Shown piece after piece: positions 62,594 to 64,000 of a DNA stretch of 64,000 bases. Each line of letters starts with the position of its first letter. Position 1 is the first letter of the stretch. The notes under the pieces are model-generated. The model was not told the DNA's origin and made no database searches. It was given only the letters and a program-made list of their open reading frames with translations. A program made the position numbers and the translations under genes. The DNA is from Marinobacter adhaerens HP15 (lineage in GTDB: Bacteria > Pseudomonadota > Gammaproteobacteria > Pseudomonadales > Oleiphilaceae): assembly GCF_000166295.1 (NCBI RefSeq), contig NC_017506.1, positions 1,550,001 to 1,614,000 on the forward strand, written 5' to 3'.

Positions 62594-63520
62594 TTACGAA
62601 ATGGTGGCAAACACCCGGGTGCAGTTACGGCCCTGGTGTTTGGCACGATAGAGTGCCTCGTCCGCCCTTGCCAGCCAGGCCTGGGGCGCCTCCTTGGGCA
62701 AGAAAGTGGCAACACCACAACTCGTTGTGACCTTCAGCTCCTTCTCTCCGCCATCAACCCGGATAGCGGCAATCGCTTCGCGAACGCGCTCTGCTACATC
62801 CCTGGCATCCTGCTCCGAGGTATGCGGGAGCAGGATAGCAAACTCCTCGCCGCCAAAGCGGTAGACTGAATCCGAGGTTCGGATCGACTTCTCGATCTCG
62901 CACGCAGCCAATTGCAGAAGATGGTCGCCAACCACATGGCCGTGAGTGTCGTTCACCGTCTTGAAGTGGTCCAGATCGCAGAGGACGAGCGAGTAAGGCT
63001 CGCCATGGCGCTCTGATAAAAGGCTGGAGCGCTGCAGAGCGTCGTCCAGGGCGCGTTTGTTGGGTATGCCGGTCAGGGAATCTGTCAGGGATGCCTGTTC
63101 AATGGCCACGTACTGGCAGGCGTTGCGAATCGGGCAGATCGCCGCACTCAGAACCATCTCTACGCCTTCCAGCTCCTGTTCCGAGAACCTCTGCCGACGT
63201 TGCAGTACTAGGGTCCCATAATTGACACCTTCAAGGCTCAGCCGGTACTCGCAGCGGTGTGGGCCCCCCATGCCTGTGGCATAGACGAAATCCTGTTTAC
63301 CGATCCGGTGGCGGTAGTTGAGCGCACTGAAAGGAACAATGGCGACCAGCTCTTCGGCCAGGATCGCCAGCTGCTGTTCCAGCGACAGGGTGGTGGACAG
63401 CCGGCGCGTTAGCCTGGTGAGTACATCCGGCGTGTTGTTCCAGTCCTTGTGTGCCTGACGCAGCGCAGCCAGTTTCTGGGGCTGGGAAGGAGACTGATGG
63501 ATCGACGGTATGTTTTTCAC
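62594..63520 (-). CDS. GGEEF diguanylate cyclase with a GAF-like N-terminus
   Basis: The 308 residues are soluble. The first 150 or so look GAF-like (SLEQQLAILAEELVAIVPFS, LNYRHRIGKQDFVYATGMGG). A complete GGDEF domain follows: SLTDSLTGIPNKRALDDAL, DLDHFKTVNDTHGHVVGDHL, and the active signature RFGGEEFAILLP. An RTSD lies exactly five residues before GGEEF, the canonical RxxD inhibitory site, so the enzyme should make c-di-GMP and be product-inhibited. The ligand of the N-terminal domain is unknown. Confidence 0.93.
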   Translation of the reverse strand: MKNIPSIHQSPSQPQKLAALRQAHKDWNNTPDVLTRLTRRLSTTLSLEQQLAILAEELVAIVPFSALNYRHRIGKQDFVYATGMGGPHRCEYRLSLEGVNYGTLVLQRRQRFSEQELEGVEMVLSAAICPIRNACQYVAIEQASLTDSLTGIPNKRALDDALQRSSLLSERHGEPYSLVLCDLDHFKTVNDTHGHVVGDHLLQLAACEIEKSIRTSDSVYRFGGEEFAILLPHTSEQDARDVAERVREAIAAIRVDGGEKELKVTTSCGVATFLPKEAPQAWLARADEALYRAKHQGRNCTRVFATIS

Positions 63521-63792
63521 TACGGTTCACTCTGTCGCAGAAGTTTACAGTGCTTTGCGTGTGCGAAGCAGAAACCGTGCCCAGTCATAAAAAACGAACA
63601 AAAACAGCGAGTAACGAGGATAACATCACTTGGTTTCTGATTTTTCGGCTGTCGTTCCTGATTCGCCGTCAAAAAACCGGCAGTGATTTGCCGCGATGTT
63701 CCTGAGCTGTGCAAAATGTCAGACAAGGGGTGGGGCTATAGATTCCCTGTGGTAAACTTCTGCGTTTGAAATCGTGCCGTCTTCAGGAATGA
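63521..63792. other. Divergent region between the GGEEF gene and the GntR regulator
   Basis: This 272-base region holds no gene I can support. TAAACT near 63752 could be the -10 of the plus-strand regulator, without a good -35. Confidence 0.35.
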
Positions 63793-64000
63793 GTGACCAA
63801 CTTTATGAGGTTTCAGGCCCCGGAAAGTCTGTCTGAACAAATTGCCCAGCATCTGGGGCAACGAATCATCACGCGAGATCTCAAGCCCGGCGAACGCATT
63901 CAGGAATTGAAGGTGTCGGGAGAACTGAATGTCAGCCGTGGCTCCGTTCGGGAAGCACTGCTCATTCTGGAGCGCCGCCATCTGATCGAGATTTTCCCCC
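63793..64000 (+). CDS. GntR-family transcription regulator (partial, runs off the window)
   Basis: The frame is open to the right edge. The winged-helix domain is visible: LSEQIAQHLGQRIITRDLKP, GERIQELKVSGELNVSRGSV and REALLILERRHLIEI. This matches the GntR/FadR group. The GTG at 63793 has AGGA 4 bases upstream; the ATG at 63805 is the alternative start. The ligand domain lies beyond the window, so the target pathway cannot be named. Confidence 0.88.
   Translation, partial: MTNFMRFQAPESLSEQIAQHLGQRIITRDLKPGERIQELKVSGELNVSRGSVREALLILERRHLIEIFP

Overview
The window reads as core chromosome of a marine gammaproteobacterium, most likely Marinobacter or a close relative. The basis is protein sequence resemblance (judged from memory, no search run), moderately high GC, and gene order. 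The stretch queA-tgt-yajC-secD-secF-suhB-trmJ-cysE-iscR-iscS-ndk-rlmN-pilF-rodZ-ispG-hisS-yfgM-bamB-der matches the Pseudomonas order almost gene for gene. I saw no insertion sequence, prophage, CRISPR array, rRNA or plasmid function.

Layout. 1-3.9 kb: end of a flagellar operon (flgJ partial, flgK, flgL), then tRNA-Leu(CAA). 4-9.7 kb: queuosine genes queA and tgt, then the Sec accessory genes yajC, secD and secF, closed by a strong terminator. 9.7-10.5 kb: a SuhB-like gene on the minus strand that has lost its metal-binding motifs and carries a frameshift. 10.7-23.4 kb: a long plus-strand run of housekeeping genes from trmJ to der. Here iscR and iscS are followed directly by ndk, without the usual iscU-iscA-hscB-hscA-fdx. 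23.4-29.3 kb: minus-strand ackA-pta behind a membrane-bound GGDEF-EAL protein. 29.4-31.3 kb: a 50-residue membrane protein preceded by an FNR/ANR-type box, tRNA-Glu(TTC), an epimerase-family gene and a small CbiX. 31.4-38 kb: mixed small genes, including DUF924, an L,D-transpeptidase-like gene with no stop before the downstream tRNA-Gly(GCC), a MOSC protein, Uup, a Cys-rich unknown, UspA and a secreted helical protein. 38.4-42 kb: the fadBA beta-oxidation operon. 42-44.7 kb: topA. 44.7-58.7 kb: a beta-hydroxyacid dehydrogenase, then the TCA block, with gltA divergent from sdhCDAB-sucAB-lpd-sucCD. 58.8-62.6 kb: trpS, scpA, scpB and rluB. 62.6-64 kb: a GGEEF diguanylate cyclase and the start of a GntR regulator.

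The genes fit an aerobic, fatty-acid-using heterotroph. fadBA delivers acetyl-CoA, the gltA-sdh-suc block oxidises it, and ackA-pta handles acetate overflow or uptake. Several products depend on Fe-S clusters (IscR, RlmN, IspG, SdhB and, by its Cys motif, TrpS), so the missing IscU scaffold gene at this locus matters.

I found no obviously new multi-gene system. The best leads are the inactive-looking SuhB, the reduced isc locus with a tail-less IscS, the FNR-box small membrane protein (candidate cbb3 oxidase subunit), and the transpeptidase frame that runs through a tRNA gene.
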